Source of the DNA: Candidatus Poribacteria bacterium
GTDB lineage: Bacteria > Poribacteria > WGA-4E > UBA9662
Reading direction: 5' to 3'
Length of the DNA stretch: 18,187 nucleotides
NCBI GenBank assembly: GCA_002699335.1
Contig: PACG01000240.1
Span: forward strand, 1 to 18,187
The translations under genes were made by a program, and so were the position numbers. The notes under the pieces were generated by a model. The model made no database searches, was not told the DNA's origin, and worked only from the letters and a program-made list of their open reading frames with translations. Of this stretch, positions 1 to 8,513 are shown piece by piece. Each line of letters opens with the position of its first letter. Position 1 is the first letter of the stretch.

Positions 1-11
1 ATCACAGTATA

Positions 12-49
12 GACAGGATGACAATCGGATGGTTAACAGGCATCCTGTC
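12..49. repeat. Perfect 9-bp inverted repeat (possible hairpin)
   Basis: GACAGGATG at 12-20 is exactly complementary to CATCCTGTC at 41-49, with a 20-base loop. No T-run follows on either strand, so it is not a standard intrinsic terminator. It could be an mRNA 3'-end structure of a gene lying left of the window, or an operator. Confidence 0.45.
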
Positions 50-80
50 AGAGTTAAAAACCATGAGCCTCTTCCCCTAA

Positions 81-94
81 TCACATAATTGTGA
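81..94. promoter_or_regulatory. Short dyad TCACA-N4-TGTGA, possible regulator site
   Basis: TCACATAATTGTGA has perfect 5-base arms around a 4-base centre. The shape resembles half-sites bound by CRP/FNR-type regulators, although the spacer is shorter than the usual six bases of CRP. No gene or promoter adjoins it, so its role is speculative. Confidence 0.2.
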
Positions 95-942
95 TATGGA
101 GTAAAGACTCTGAATATTTGGTTAGTACGAGTGAAAATATGATTTAGATTGCCATGATACAACTCCTGCTGAGGCGACTTGCCCATCAACTCAACTTAGA
201 GCTTTTAAACACCCCCTGAGGATCAGGACGGGAAACGTCAGATGCTTCCATCTTCTAATCCTTGGCATAAGCTTGATACCAGGAGATATATGATAGTCCG
301 AACACAAGTTCACTTTACGTATGTGTGTCGCTATGCAGAGTATCTGGTTGGACTTCCAAATTTTCTCTAAAAATCTAAAAATATCGAGGAGTATGAGTGC
401 CTGCATGCACTTTACAAGAAATGAAGTTACTAAACAACAAGGCAATGTAGGTTAAGTTTACGGAAATGGGGTCATAAATGATAGTCCCACAATGTCGGAG
501 CGGTCTTGCTGGTGAAGTTTTAATCGGTACTGATGATATCATAAGTGTTGTTGCCGTAGGCTGAGTCCTTACTTTTCTTAGAATCCTCCTGACAGCATGA
601 ACATTCACATTTAATCCTCGGGCCAGTACCGGCTATCTCGGCTAGATATGCCCTTGGCTGGAGGTGTAGCCAGAAGCCTTAAACCCGAATTGCGAAGAGC
701 TCAATCGTAGATTACAGATCGACCGGTTCGAGGATCGTCGTTTAAACTTGGCAAGCCTGTCGCAACATGATTTTATTTGGATGGGTGTTGAATTGTTGGG
801 TGGTCTATGGGACGGGTTCGTCTAGCAACCATACAAAAATATTTTGGCTTTTGCCAGTAAATCACATTTTTGTTTTGTGGTTGAAACTCAATATTCATAA
901 TTTCCCCCTAAAAACTGGTAGTAAGTCAGCCTACAAATCTTC

Positions 943-972
943 TTGACATCTTTGTAAATGGATAAGTATAAT
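943..972 (+). promoter_or_regulatory. Strong sigma-70-type promoter of tRNA-Gly
   Basis: A perfect -35 box TTGACA (943-948) and a perfect -10 box TATAAT (967-972) are separated by 18 bases. Transcription would start near 979, about six bases before the mature tRNA 5' end. No other promoter is visible before the TPR gene, so read-through from here may also feed the genes downstream. Confidence 0.88.
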
Positions 973-984
973 TGGCGCAATCAT

Positions 985-1056
985 GCGGGTGTAGCTCAGT
1001 GGTAGAGCATCAGCTTCCCAAGCTGAGGGCCGCGGGTTCAAATCTCGTCACCCGCT
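985..1056 (+). tRNA. tRNA-Gly (anticodon CCC)
   Basis: The 72-base sequence folds as a complete cloverleaf. It has a perfect 7-bp acceptor stem (GCGGGTG with CACCCGC), a D arm, a perfect 5-bp anticodon stem with loop TTCCCAA giving anticodon CCC (reads GGG), and a T loop TTCAAAT whose stem contains two G-T pairs. The discriminator base is T, as expected for bacterial tRNA-Gly. The 3' CCA is not encoded (TTG follows), so a CCA-adding enzyme is required. Confidence 0.95.
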
Positions 1057-1064
1057 TGTTTGTT

Positions 1065-1093
1065 AACCACAGTCCATCTGTGGTTTTTATTTT
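1065..1093 (+). terminator. Rho-independent terminator after tRNA-Gly
   Basis: AACCACAG (1065-1072) pairs perfectly with CTGTGGTT (1078-1085) around a 5-base loop and is followed by TTTATTTT. It lies nine bases past the tRNA and ends only 19 bases before the next start codon, leaving no room for a separate promoter for that gene. Confidence 0.8.
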
Positions 1094-1112
1094 ATAAGGC
1101 TCCCACCATTAT

Positions 1113-2249
1113 ATGCGAGAACAAGATCCGATTTTAGACAAGGAAGTTGTTCACGACCAATTCACAGATGCCATCTTAAAAGTTTGGGGGGCTATTCGGC
1201 AACACTCAAAATTTTTGATAACTTTATCCGTGGTTATTGTCCTAGCGGCGACAGTTATCGTTGGCTATTTCCAACGTCAATCAGCTAACCGGGCTGAAGC
1301 TTCTATCCGTTATCAAAAGTTGTCAGACCGGTATCAGGTTGCGGAGACAGAATGGCTCTCGGCAGAAAATACAGCCGAAAATGATGATTCACCAAAACCG
1401 TTCGAGAAGGTTGCGGGCGACTTCAAATCCTTTTTTCAAAACCCGAAATTTGCCAAAACCCCTTTCGCAGACCGAGCTAAATATAGCTACGCCAAAATCC
1501 AATTTTATCAGAGGAAGATTGATAGTGCGCTGGAGTACTATCAAGATCTAACCCAAAATGTGCATTCGGAAAATCAGCTGATCGCTGTTTACGCACATCA
1601 AGCGATTGCCAACTGCCATGAACAGAAAGGTGATTACCGGCAAGCAATTAGTGCCTACAAAAAGCTGGCGACTTTAACCGTAGACGGACTTTCATCTTTA
1701 TGGATTGAGCATCTTTCTAAGTCAGCTCAGTTAGGGATGGCAAGATGTTATGAAAAACTCAACCAGCCGCAAGATTTGGCTCGGATCTACAATCAGCTAC
1801 TGAAAGAAATAGAGGATAATATCAAGCAGGGAGTTGACGACAAGAGTCGCGAGCTAACCACTCAGGCAAAAGAACTTCTAGTTTCTTTACCTGATATTTC
1901 AGCCGAAGGAATCTCAGGTTCTACACCCTACAAAGCTTTCCAGGCCTATCAAGCAAAGATCCACCGATATAAGGTTCAAAAAGACATTGAAGGTAGATTA
2001 GGCGAGCAAACCAGAGAGAAACTTCGAACCTTTGAAACTCAAGCGACCGATTTCACCGAAAACCTCGACAAAGCCATCGACCACCAAGAACGAGGCAAAT
2101 TGACGACAGCCTGGCGATATTATCGGCTGGCCATTGGTGTTGACGGATACGACCCAGACTATGGTCGGCAGTCGATCTTCGATTTTGCTCCCAATCGGAA
2201 AGTCTACGAAGCCGCACTTTTTCATCAGCGTAGAATTGCTAATAACTGA
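1113..2249 (+). CDS. Membrane-anchored tetratricopeptide-repeat protein
   Basis: This 378-residue protein has one hydrophobic helix at about residues 34-53 after a short charged N-terminus, so most of it probably lies outside the cytoplasmic membrane face. TPR-like helix pairs follow, clearest at about 128-155, 159-188 (YAHQAIANCHEQKGDYRQA) and 206-232, with the usual small-residue/aromatic spacing. The layout (N-terminal anchor, then TPRs) resembles the YfgM/tol-pal-associated style of scaffold, but I do not recognise an orthologue. The ATG is chosen as the first in frame; a weak AAGG lies 13 bases upstream. It is the first gene after the tRNA-Gly terminator and is 42 bases from mutS2, so it probably shares its transcript. 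Function unknown; a role in protein-protein scaffolding is inferred only from the fold. Confidence 0.8.
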   Translation: MREQDPILDKEVVHDQFTDAILKVWGAIRQHSKFLITLSVVIVLAATVIVGYFQRQSANRAEASIRYQKLSDRYQVAETEWLSAENTAENDDSPKPFEKVAGDFKSFFQNPKFAKTPFADRAKYSYAKIQFYQRKIDSALEYYQDLTQNVHSENQLIAVYAHQAIANCHEQKGDYRQAISAYKKLATLTVDGLSSLWIEHLSKSAQLGMARCYEKLNQPQDLARIYNQLLKEIEDNIKQGVDDKSRELTTQAKELLVSLPDISAEGISGSTPYKAFQAYQAKIHRYKVQKDIEGRLGEQTREKLRTFETQATDFTENLDKAIDHQERGKLTTAWRYYRLAIGVDGYDPDYGRQSIFDFAPNRKVYEAALFHQRRIANN

Positions 2250-2291
2250 ATTGATCTAAGATCTAAACACCCGAGGTGTTGACTGAACTTA

Positions 2292-4682
2292 ATGTCACAC
2301 ATAGTCCTCGAATACGATAAGCTAAAGGGTCTCCTGAAGCAGCACACGCTATCGGATTTGGGGTCTGCGCTTGTGGACCAGTTGCAACCGAGTCATCAGA
2401 TCGATGACATCCAGTATCAGCAGCGACTATGTAGCGAAGTCAAAAACCACTATCTGACTTCAAACGGTTTTTCTCTGCGCGGGATTCAGGACATCACGGC
2501 GATTTTAGAAAACGCCTCTCGACTCGGACCGGTTCTACACATTGATCAATTACTCCGTATTGCTCGCTTGGCTGAGGTAGCCAAGAAAGTTAAAGCACAG
2601 ACCAGGAAGCTTGAGGTCAATGACCATCCGATACTGACCGATCTTACCCAAGATCTACCGACCTTCCCTGAATTACTGAATGAAACAGATCGTTGCCTCA
2701 CACCAGAAGGTGATGTTCTCGATAGTGCGAGCCCTACCCTAAAGTCGATTCGTAGAAGACAGGCCAATCTATACGAATCGATCCACAATCACCTTAGTTC
2801 GATTCTCAAATCCCCTAACTACCAGAAATCGATCCAAGAAAATATCATCACTAGTCGCAATAACCGATTTGTGATTCCAATCAAACAAGAGCATAAGTCG
2901 AATCTTAATGGTATCGTACACGGCCAATCTGCTAGTGGGGCGACGGTCTTTGTAGAACCGTTGGAAGTGATTGAAAAAAATAATCAGCTACTGCAACTCA
3001 CTGATGCCGAGCAGGAAGAGATTCGTCGTATTTTAAGAGCATTGAGTGAAATTGTCCACGAAAATGTATTTGGTCTAACGGTTGCACAACAGGTTTTAGC
3101 AGATCTTGAGTTTCAGACAGCTAAAGCTAAACTTAGCCAACAACTGAATGCTGTCGAGCCGGTACTTAATACCGAAGGATATCTGGAACTTATCGAGGCG
3201 AGACATCCCCTCCTAGAAATAAATCTGCAAGAAAACCCAACTAACGATACCCCCAAAGAAATTATACCCACCAACATTCACATTGGTGATGAGTTTAACA
3301 CCATCGTCATTACAGGACCCAATACCGGTGGTAAGACCGTTGTATTGAAAACAGTGGGACTTCTAGCTTTGATGGCTCAATCCGGTCTACATATTCCGGC
3401 TCAAGCTGGAAGTCAGCTGCCGATTTTTGAACAAATTTTCGCTGATATTGGCGATGAGCAAAGCATCGAGCAGAATCTAAGTACGTTCTCGTCTCATATT
3501 ACAAAAATCGTTGCTATTTTAAACGCAGCAAACGAGAATACGCTGGTTATGCTCGACGAAATTGGCGCGGGGACGGATCCAACGGAGGGAACTGCGCTCG
3601 GCATGGCTATTATCGATCACCTCTCTCGGGTGGGGGCAAAAACGATCACGACAACGCACTACAGCGCACTCAAAGCGTTTGCCCATGATCATGAGGAGAT
3701 GACAAACGCCTCCATGGAATTTGATTGGGAGACGCTAAGTCCAACCTACCGTTTGCAGCTCGGTGTACCCGGTAGTAGCAATGCGATTAAAATAGCTAAA
3801 CGCTTGGGAATACCAACTCAGGTGTTAGATGCGGCTAATGCAAAAATCGGCCAACAATCCGTTGCGGTTGAAAATCTAATCGTTGGGATGCAAGAATCCC
3901 AACGTCAGCTTGACCGACAGCAGCAACTAGTTGAACAGCGGATCCGGTCAGCAGAGGCTACTAAAACAAAATATGAGCGACTGATCAGTAAGTTCGAAGC
4001 CGAGAGCCAAGAGCTTCAACAAGCGGCAGAAAAGGAAGCAGCCGAGATTTTGAAACAGGCACGTCGCTTGGTTGAAAATACAATTTTCCAAATTCGCCAG
4101 AAAGAAGCTTCAAAAGAAGGTGTCCGTTCAGCCTTCACTGCTATTGAGCAGGCACAAGAAGAACTAAAGAGGAAACGATCGACACCGCAGAAAACCGAAG
4201 GCCAACTCCATACAGCCTTTTCCGTTCGTCCTGGTGATAAGGTTCTGGTTAAAGATCTAGATCAATTTGGTGAGGTTCTCTCTGTCTCAGAAAGAAGGAA
4301 AAAACCGATCCGGGTGCAGGTTGGCACCATGCAGTTATCCCTCTCTTATCACGATATTAGCCAACCTGCACCTGAGGCCCAACAAAAAATGGCCTCGGCT
4401 TCTGTCTTAACCCTCCAACATCGCAAAACCTCATCAGTATCTAGTGAGCTAAACCTGATTGGGCAAAAGGTAGACCCAGCTTTGGAAACAGTAGATAAGT
4501 ATCTAGATGATGCCTATCTGGCAGGTTTACTGGAGATCCGGTTAATCCACGGTAAGGGAACCGGAGCACTTGGATCGGCAATTCACGACTTTTTGCGAGC
4601 TCATTTGCTAGTGACTCACTTTTCATTTGCAACTGCGAATCAGGGAGGGTCAGGAGCAACACAAGTCAAACTGAAAGAATAA
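2292..4682 (+). CDS. mutS2: Endonuclease MutS2 (MutS-family ATPase with Smr nuclease domain)
   Basis: MutS2 proteins are cytoplasmic DNA- and ribosome-acting ATPases linked to suppression of recombination and rescue of collided ribosomes; they do not take part in classical mismatch repair. The 796-residue length is typical. The Walker A motif GPNTGGKT is at 342-349, Walker B LVMLDE at 418-423, followed by the ABC-type GAGTDPTEG. A long coiled-coil region spans about 524-640, a small beta-rich KOW-like segment about 642-692, and the C-terminal Smr domain 720-796 with the HGKGTG motif at 753-758. The usual DLRG at the start of Smr reads LIGQ here, so that acidic/arginine motif is degenerate. 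GAGGTG lies 13 bases before the ATG. dnaG begins 3 bases after the stop, which implies co-translation. Confidence 0.96.
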   Translation: MSHIVLEYDKLKGLLKQHTLSDLGSALVDQLQPSHQIDDIQYQQRLCSEVKNHYLTSNGFSLRGIQDITAILENASRLGPVLHIDQLLRIARLAEVAKKVKAQTRKLEVNDHPILTDLTQDLPTFPELLNETDRCLTPEGDVLDSASPTLKSIRRRQANLYESIHNHLSSILKSPNYQKSIQENIITSRNNRFVIPIKQEHKSNLNGIVHGQSASGATVFVEPLEVIEKNNQLLQLTDAEQEEIRRILRALSEIVHENVFGLTVAQQVLADLEFQTAKAKLSQQLNAVEPVLNTEGYLELIEARHPLLEINLQENPTNDTPKEIIPTNIHIGDEFNTIVITGPNTGGKTVVLKTVGLLALMAQSGLHIPAQAGSQLPIFEQIFADIGDEQSIEQNLSTFSSHITKIVAILNAANENTLVMLDEIGAGTDPTEGTALGMAIIDHLSRVGAKTITTTHYSALKAFAHDHEEMTNASMEFDWETLSPTYRLQLGVPGSSNAIKIAKRLGIPTQVLDAANAKIGQQSVAVENLIVGMQESQRQLDRQQQLVEQRIRSAEATKTKYERLISKFEAESQELQQAAEKEAAEILKQARRLVENTIFQIRQKEASKEGVRSAFTAIEQAQEELKRKRSTPQKTEGQLHTAFSVRPGDKVLVKDLDQFGEVLSVSERRKKPIRVQVGTMQLSLSYHDISQPAPEAQQKMASASVLTLQHRKTSSVSSELNLIGQKVDPALETVDKYLDDAYLAGLLEIRLIHGKGTGALGSAIHDFLRAHLLVTHFSFATANQGGSGATQVKLKE

Positions 4683-4685
4683 GAA

Positions 4686-6479
4686 ATGAAGCACTCGCCA
4701 AACTTCAAAACGAATACCAGTATCCCCGCTGATCTAATTGATCAAATCCGTGCGCAGAACGATATTGTAGAGGTCATAGGTGAACACGGTGTACATCTGA
4801 AGTCAGCTGGCAAAGATTTTAAGGGGCTTTGCCCTTTCCATGATGAAAAGACGCCCTCCTTTACTGTCTCCCGTGGTCGGCAGATGTTCTACTGTTTTGG
4901 ATGTCAAGCCGGTGGCAATGTTATTAGTTTTGTGCAAAGATTGGAGGGGAAATCTTTTGTAGAGACCATTGAATATCTGGCAGAAAGATCTGGTATCGCC
5001 TTACCTACGCCAGATCCTAAAATGCATCAGGCTCAACAGAAGCGACGTAAGCTTCAAGATCTCAATCAGTTAGCAATCGACTTTTTTCGCCAGAATTTAA
5101 TGGCACCTAGCATCGGTGGCCGGACGTTGGCTTATCTAAGACAACGGGGAATTTCAGAGCGCACTATAGAGGATTTTCAGCTCGGGTTTATTCCGGCAGG
5201 GCAGCGTCAGTTGATCCAATTCGCCCAACAAAAGGGCTTTTCCGCTCAACAACTGGTTGATGTCGGGTTAGCCAAAGAGGATCGCCGAGGTACAATCGAT
5301 CGCTTCCGAAATCGTGTTATTTTTCCAATTTTCGATGAGCGCAACCGTCCCGTTGCCTTTGGCGGCCGTGGAACGACCGATGATATTCGTCCCAAATACC
5401 TCAACTCAGCTAATACAATTATTTACGATAAAAGTAAAACGCTTTACAATCTTCAGAACGCTCGAAAGGAAATCCATCAAACGGGAGTTGCAATTTTAGT
5501 CGAAGGCTATTTTGATGCGATTACCCTCTATCAAGCTGGGTTGCGTAATGTTGTGGCGTCACTTGGTACTGCCTTTAGTGAATCCCATGCTCGCCTCTTG
5601 AATCGTTTCGCCGATCAGGTGATTATCATCTATGATGGTGATGTCGCAGGATTGCGAGCCGCAACTCGTGGCTTGAATACCTTGATTAAAGTTGGTTTAC
5701 AGGTCAGGGTTGTTCTTCTACCAGAAGGGGATGATCCCGACGAATTTGTTAAGAACCATGGCGTTAAAGCCTTTCAATCTTACCTCGACAAATCACTAAA
5801 TCTGATTGAGTTTCAAATTCAATTAGCTGTGGAGCAAGGCGCAATTCAGCGGATTGATGTTAAGTCAAAAGCGGTGAAAGAGATTGCGGCAACTTTAGCC
5901 AGCCTAGACAGCCCGGTGGAATTGAACGCATATGTCAACCAGGTAGCAGGAGAACTAGATCTAGATAGAGCCGTTGTTTACCAAGAGTTGGTACGGTTGG
6001 GCGTCAAGCCAACGGTAGAGGAAAAATCTACTTCTAAGAGACTAGCACCGGTTCGCCATCAAGTTTCGGCACGAGAGTCGATTGAGTGGCAACTGTTAGA
6101 GTCGCTGATCTTAGACCCAAGTCTAATTCCTAAGGCCAAAGATAAGTTTAACATCCAGGATCTGCACAATAAAACCTATGCTAAAGTTGGCCAGCTCCTA
6201 TATGAATCGGAACTGGTCGAGATCGGAGAATTAGTAAATCGTTGCGATGAAAGTTCGAAAGCAATTATCTCCCAAGCACTGGTGACCGATCAAGTTCCAC
6301 CTAATCTTGAAGCGAGAATGGTGGGCTGCATTAAGCGATTGAACCAGTTTTTGCTATTAGATTTTGAAAAACAGATGCGATCTTCTGCTTTGGCAGAAGG
6401 CAAAAATAACACAGCGACTTTGGTAGAGTTGGTGGAGTTATCAAATCGCAGGCGATTGGTGGGAAAAAGTGTTAGATGA
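4686..6479 (+). CDS. dnaG: DNA primase DnaG
   Basis: DnaG synthesises the RNA primers for DNA replication and works with the replicative helicase DnaB. The 597-residue protein has all three expected parts. The N-terminal CHC2 zinc-binding domain has ligands C49, H52, C70 and C73 and the PFHDEKTPSF signature. The Toprim catalytic core has the glutamate E273 in VEGYFDA and the paired aspartates D317 and D319 in YDGDVAG, which bind catalytic metal. A divergent C-terminal region from about residue 430 would be the helicase-binding domain. The start ATG lies 3 bases after the mutS2 stop; there is no strong Shine-Dalgarno, so translation probably depends on ribosomes leaving mutS2. rpoD follows after 125 bases, the common primase-sigma neighbourhood, here without rpsU. 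Confidence 0.97.
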   Translation: MKHSPNFKTNTSIPADLIDQIRAQNDIVEVIGEHGVHLKSAGKDFKGLCPFHDEKTPSFTVSRGRQMFYCFGCQAGGNVISFVQRLEGKSFVETIEYLAERSGIALPTPDPKMHQAQQKRRKLQDLNQLAIDFFRQNLMAPSIGGRTLAYLRQRGISERTIEDFQLGFIPAGQRQLIQFAQQKGFSAQQLVDVGLAKEDRRGTIDRFRNRVIFPIFDERNRPVAFGGRGTTDDIRPKYLNSANTIIYDKSKTLYNLQNARKEIHQTGVAILVEGYFDAITLYQAGLRNVVASLGTAFSESHARLLNRFADQVIIIYDGDVAGLRAATRGLNTLIKVGLQVRVVLLPEGDDPDEFVKNHGVKAFQSYLDKSLNLIEFQIQLAVEQGAIQRIDVKSKAVKEIAATLASLDSPVELNAYVNQVAGELDLDRAVVYQELVRLGVKPTVEEKSTSKRLAPVRHQVSARESIEWQLLESLILDPSLIPKAKDKFNIQDLHNKTYAKVGQLLYESELVEIGELVNRCDESSKAIISQALVTDQVPPNLEARMVGCIKRLNQFLLLDFEKQMRSSALAEGKNNTATLVELVELSNRRRLVGKSVR

Positions 6480-6556
6480 TAACATGGTAATCAGCATAAT
6501 TAGAAGGTTGAAGTAGTAGGTGCTGATATCAATAGATAACAAACTCGCATCGGAAT

Positions 6557-6565
6557 AAGGAGGTG
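6557..6565 (+). promoter_or_regulatory. Near-perfect Shine-Dalgarno of the rpoD leader ORF
   Basis: AAGGAGGTG is fully complementary to the usual 3' end of 16S rRNA and lies 4 bases before ATG 6570 (6 bases from the GGAGG core). It is too far (39 bases) from the rpoD ATG to serve it directly, so it decides initiation of the small leader ORF. Confidence 0.65.
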
Positions 6566-6569
6566 TAAT

Positions 6570-6608
6570 ATGGACGCTTTGGAAACGAGGAGATACAAAG
6601 CGGTATGA
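6570..6608 (+). CDS. 12-codon leader ORF overlapping the rpoD start
   Basis: ATG at 6570 opens a 12-residue frame, [12 protein letters not shown], ending in a TGA that shares ATGA with the rpoD start at 6605-6608. It has the best ribosome-binding site in the window. The rpoD frame itself has an in-frame stop at 6566 and no usable start between there and 6605, so this is not a mis-called rpoD N-terminus. It lies in a different frame. The arrangement suggests translational coupling: ribosomes loading on the strong site terminate at, and restart on, the rpoD ATG. The rpoD gene's own site, GAGGAG at 6587-6592, lies inside this ORF. Whether the peptide itself matters cannot be seen from one genome. 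Confidence 0.5.
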   Translation: MDALETRRYKAV

Positions 6609-8365
6609 GCCAGCGTGTTATACAATTTGATGACAAACCAGGTCTAACCAGTCCTACCAATTTCCCAGAGATACAGGAACAAGAAGAAATCGGCGGCACT
6701 ACCGAAGCGAAATCGGAGGATCTCGATTTTGGTCTTTATCAGATGAATTTGGAAGAGTTAAATCTTACCACTAGCACAGATTTGGAAGCGGTTCGCGACA
6801 TAGGTGATAGGGAGTATGAAGCAATGGGTTTGAGAGATATCCGGTGTACGGAAAGTGTACAAAACGAGTCTTCCGACAGTCCACACTTTGACTTAGTTGC
6901 AGATGAAACCGATGGGGCAAATGATCCTGTTAAAGCCTACTTAAAGGAGATGGGGCGGACCCCGCTTCTCTCCAAAGAGGATGAAGTTAAACTTTCGAAA
7001 AAAATCCAAGATGGATTTTGGACCATACAGCGTGTCTTATTTGAGATGCCGTTTGCGGTCGCAGAGTTCCGAAAGGTTTTAAAGGATATTTTAGCTGAAA
7101 AGAAGAAGGCCTGGGAAGTATTTGAAATTAGACGCTTCAATTATACAAATGGTAATAAGGAAGAAGTGTATCTACGGAAAACTAAAGTCTTACTTGCCTG
7201 CCTTAAGAAATGTGAACTAGATATTCACAACTTTGAGTATCAACTGTCCATCGAATCTGAGAACACAGAGATTATTCGTGTCCAGATGAATCAAGTCTAC
7301 GAAGAGATGTTTTCGCAACTCAAATTGATCAAGGTCGATGCCGCCGAGATTAAACGAATTTGTACAATCATTCGTCAGATTCATACACGCATGAACTCAT
7401 ACCAAAAAACGGTCAAGAATTTTGAGTCGCTATCCGGGCTGAGCGCAACTCAAATTTTAACCGCAGTTCAACGCGAAGAGGAAACAAATGACATATCGTT
7501 CAAAACTTTAACCGATTACAATATCAGACTGGTTCAAGCCCAACGGTCAATTCTGCGCTTAGAGCGTAAAGTTGGGAAAACTCTTGAGCAGTTGCAGCAA
7601 ACCATCGACCGGATCCAAATTGGCGAGGAGATCGCCAGAGAAGCCAAGATGGAAATCGTCGAGTCTAATTTAAGACTTGTTATCAGTATTGCGAAGAAGT
7701 ACAAAAGCCGAATAACTAGCTTGGTATTCTTAGATCTAATTCAAGAAGGCAATATCGGTTTGATGAAAGCAGTCGATAAGTTCGATTACGAACGTGGCTA
7801 TAAATTCAGTACGTATGCTACCTGGTGGATTCGTCAAGGAATTACTCGTGCGATCGCCGATCAAGGTCGTACTATTCGCATTCCTGTCCACATGATCGAG
7901 ACAATTAATAAACTAATTCGGACCTCACGAGAAGTCGTGCAAGATGTTGGCCGAGAACCGACACCGGAAGAGATCGCCGCCCAGATGGAAATATCTGCTG
8001 ATAAAGTCCGTCAGGTGCTAGCAGTCGCTCAAGAACCAATTTCCTTAGAAACTCCCGTCGGGGATGAAGAAGACGGTCATCTCGGTGATTTTATCGAGGA
8101 TAAGAAAACCAAGTCTCCTGCTGCCGAAACAGCAATGGTCCTGCTCAAAGAGCGAATCATTGATCTCTTAGAGACACTGACAGATCGGGAGAAAAAAGTG
8201 ATTCGGCTGCGTTTCGGCATCGGTGATGGCTGCCCTCGAACTTTAGAAGAGGTCGGGTCCGAATTTGATGTGACCCGGGAGAGAATTCGGCAGATTGAGG
8301 CCACAGCTCTCCGTAAATTACGACATCCGGTTCGCAGCCAACACTTAAGGGGATTTCTGGAATAA
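6605..8365 (+). CDS. rpoD: Primary RNA polymerase sigma factor (sigma-70, RpoD)
   Basis: The 586-residue protein directs RNA polymerase to housekeeping promoters such as the two TTGACA/TATAAT pairs seen beside the tRNA genes here. Region 1.2 starts at about D107 ([20 protein letters not shown]). A poorly conserved, helix-rich stretch of about 200 residues follows. Region 2 begins near 341 and includes the -10 recognition part [19 protein letters not shown]. Region 3 has [12 protein letters not shown], and region 4 ends in the -35-reading helix-turn-helix [20 protein letters not shown]. No region 1.1 is recognisable; the first 106 residues are acidic and apparently unstructured. Residues 367-374 (KSRITSLV) replace the usual short NRG-type loop before FLDLIQEGN and add about two residues. 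The start overlaps the leader ORF by ATGA. Confidence 0.96.
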   Translation: MSQRVIQFDDKPGLTSPTNFPEIQEQEEIGGTTEAKSEDLDFGLYQMNLEELNLTTSTDLEAVRDIGDREYEAMGLRDIRCTESVQNESSDSPHFDLVADETDGANDPVKAYLKEMGRTPLLSKEDEVKLSKKIQDGFWTIQRVLFEMPFAVAEFRKVLKDILAEKKKAWEVFEIRRFNYTNGNKEEVYLRKTKVLLACLKKCELDIHNFEYQLSIESENTEIIRVQMNQVYEEMFSQLKLIKVDAAEIKRICTIIRQIHTRMNSYQKTVKNFESLSGLSATQILTAVQREEETNDISFKTLTDYNIRLVQAQRSILRLERKVGKTLEQLQQTIDRIQIGEEIAREAKMEIVESNLRLVISIAKKYKSRITSLVFLDLIQEGNIGLMKAVDKFDYERGYKFSTYATWWIRQGITRAIADQGRTIRIPVHMIETINKLIRTSREVVQDVGREPTPEEIAAQMEISADKVRQVLAVAQEPISLETPVGDEEDGHLGDFIEDKKTKSPAAETAMVLLKERIIDLLETLTDREKKVIRLRFGIGDGCPRTLEEVGSEFDVTRERIRQIEATALRKLRHPVRSQHLRGFLE

Positions 8366-8379
8366 CGCCTTGATTTTAT

Positions 8380-8408
8380 TTGACTCTATTGAGAAACTAA
8401 CATATAAT
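8380..8408 (+). promoter_or_regulatory. Strong sigma-70-type promoter of the tRNA pair
   Basis: The -35 box TTGACT (8380-8385) and a perfect -10 box TATAAT (8403-8408) have the optimal 17-base spacing. Transcription would start near 8415, about ten bases before the first tRNA. It lies just 15 bases past the rpoD stop and may also supply the respiratory operon, since I see no equally good promoter or terminator after the tRNAs. Confidence 0.87.
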
Positions 8409-8424
8409 TACCGCCATCTTGAAT

Positions 8425-8497
8425 GGGCCCATAGCTCAGTGGTTAGAGCAATCGGCTCATAACCGATTGGTCCTAGGTTCGAGTCCTAGTGGGCCCA
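8425..8497 (+). tRNA. tRNA with CAU anticodon, probably tRNA-Ile2 (alternatively elongator Met)
   Basis: This 73-base cloverleaf has a perfect acceptor stem (GGGCCCA with TGGGCCC), a perfect anticodon stem ATCGG/CCGAT with loop CTCATAA (anticodon CAT), and a perfect T stem. The body, including GTGGTTAGAGCA in the D arm and TGGTC in the variable loop, resembles E. coli ileX more than metT. That favours the isoleucine tRNA whose C34 is changed to lysidine by TilS. Sequence alone does not fully exclude elongator methionine. It is not an initiator tRNA. CCA is not encoded. Confidence 0.9.
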
Positions 8498-8513
8498 TAT
8501 ATTATTCTCTTGA

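Larger units (their letters stand above)
1..942. other. Gene-poor region with no supported coding sequence
   Basis: No reading frame here looks like a real gene. The open stretches on the minus strand (191-445 and 375-608) overlap each other, have unremarkable composition and show no domain I recognise. Two plus-strand frames are open from the left edge and stop at 80 and 88, so the last 25-28 codons of an upstream gene could be present, but nothing identifies it. I looked for tmRNA, SRP RNA, RNase P RNA and tRNA signatures and saw none. The visible structure is limited to the inverted repeats listed separately. The region could be a long intergenic spacer, decayed sequence or an unrecognised RNA. 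Confidence 0.5.

Noticed and set aside
2..88. Tail of an upstream gene in one of two plus-strand frames open from the left edge
   Set aside because: Only 25-28 codons are visible, two frames are equally open, and neither matches anything I know.
191..608. Two overlapping minus-strand open frames of 77 and 84 codons as genes
   Set aside because: They overlap each other, have no convincing ribosome-binding sites, no recognisable domains and unremarkable composition. Frames of this length are expected by chance in about 1 kb.
6508..6540. A promoter for rpoD (TTGAAG with a TAGATA-like -10)
   Set aside because: The -10 match is poor and the spacing about 19, much weaker than the two clear promoters in the window.
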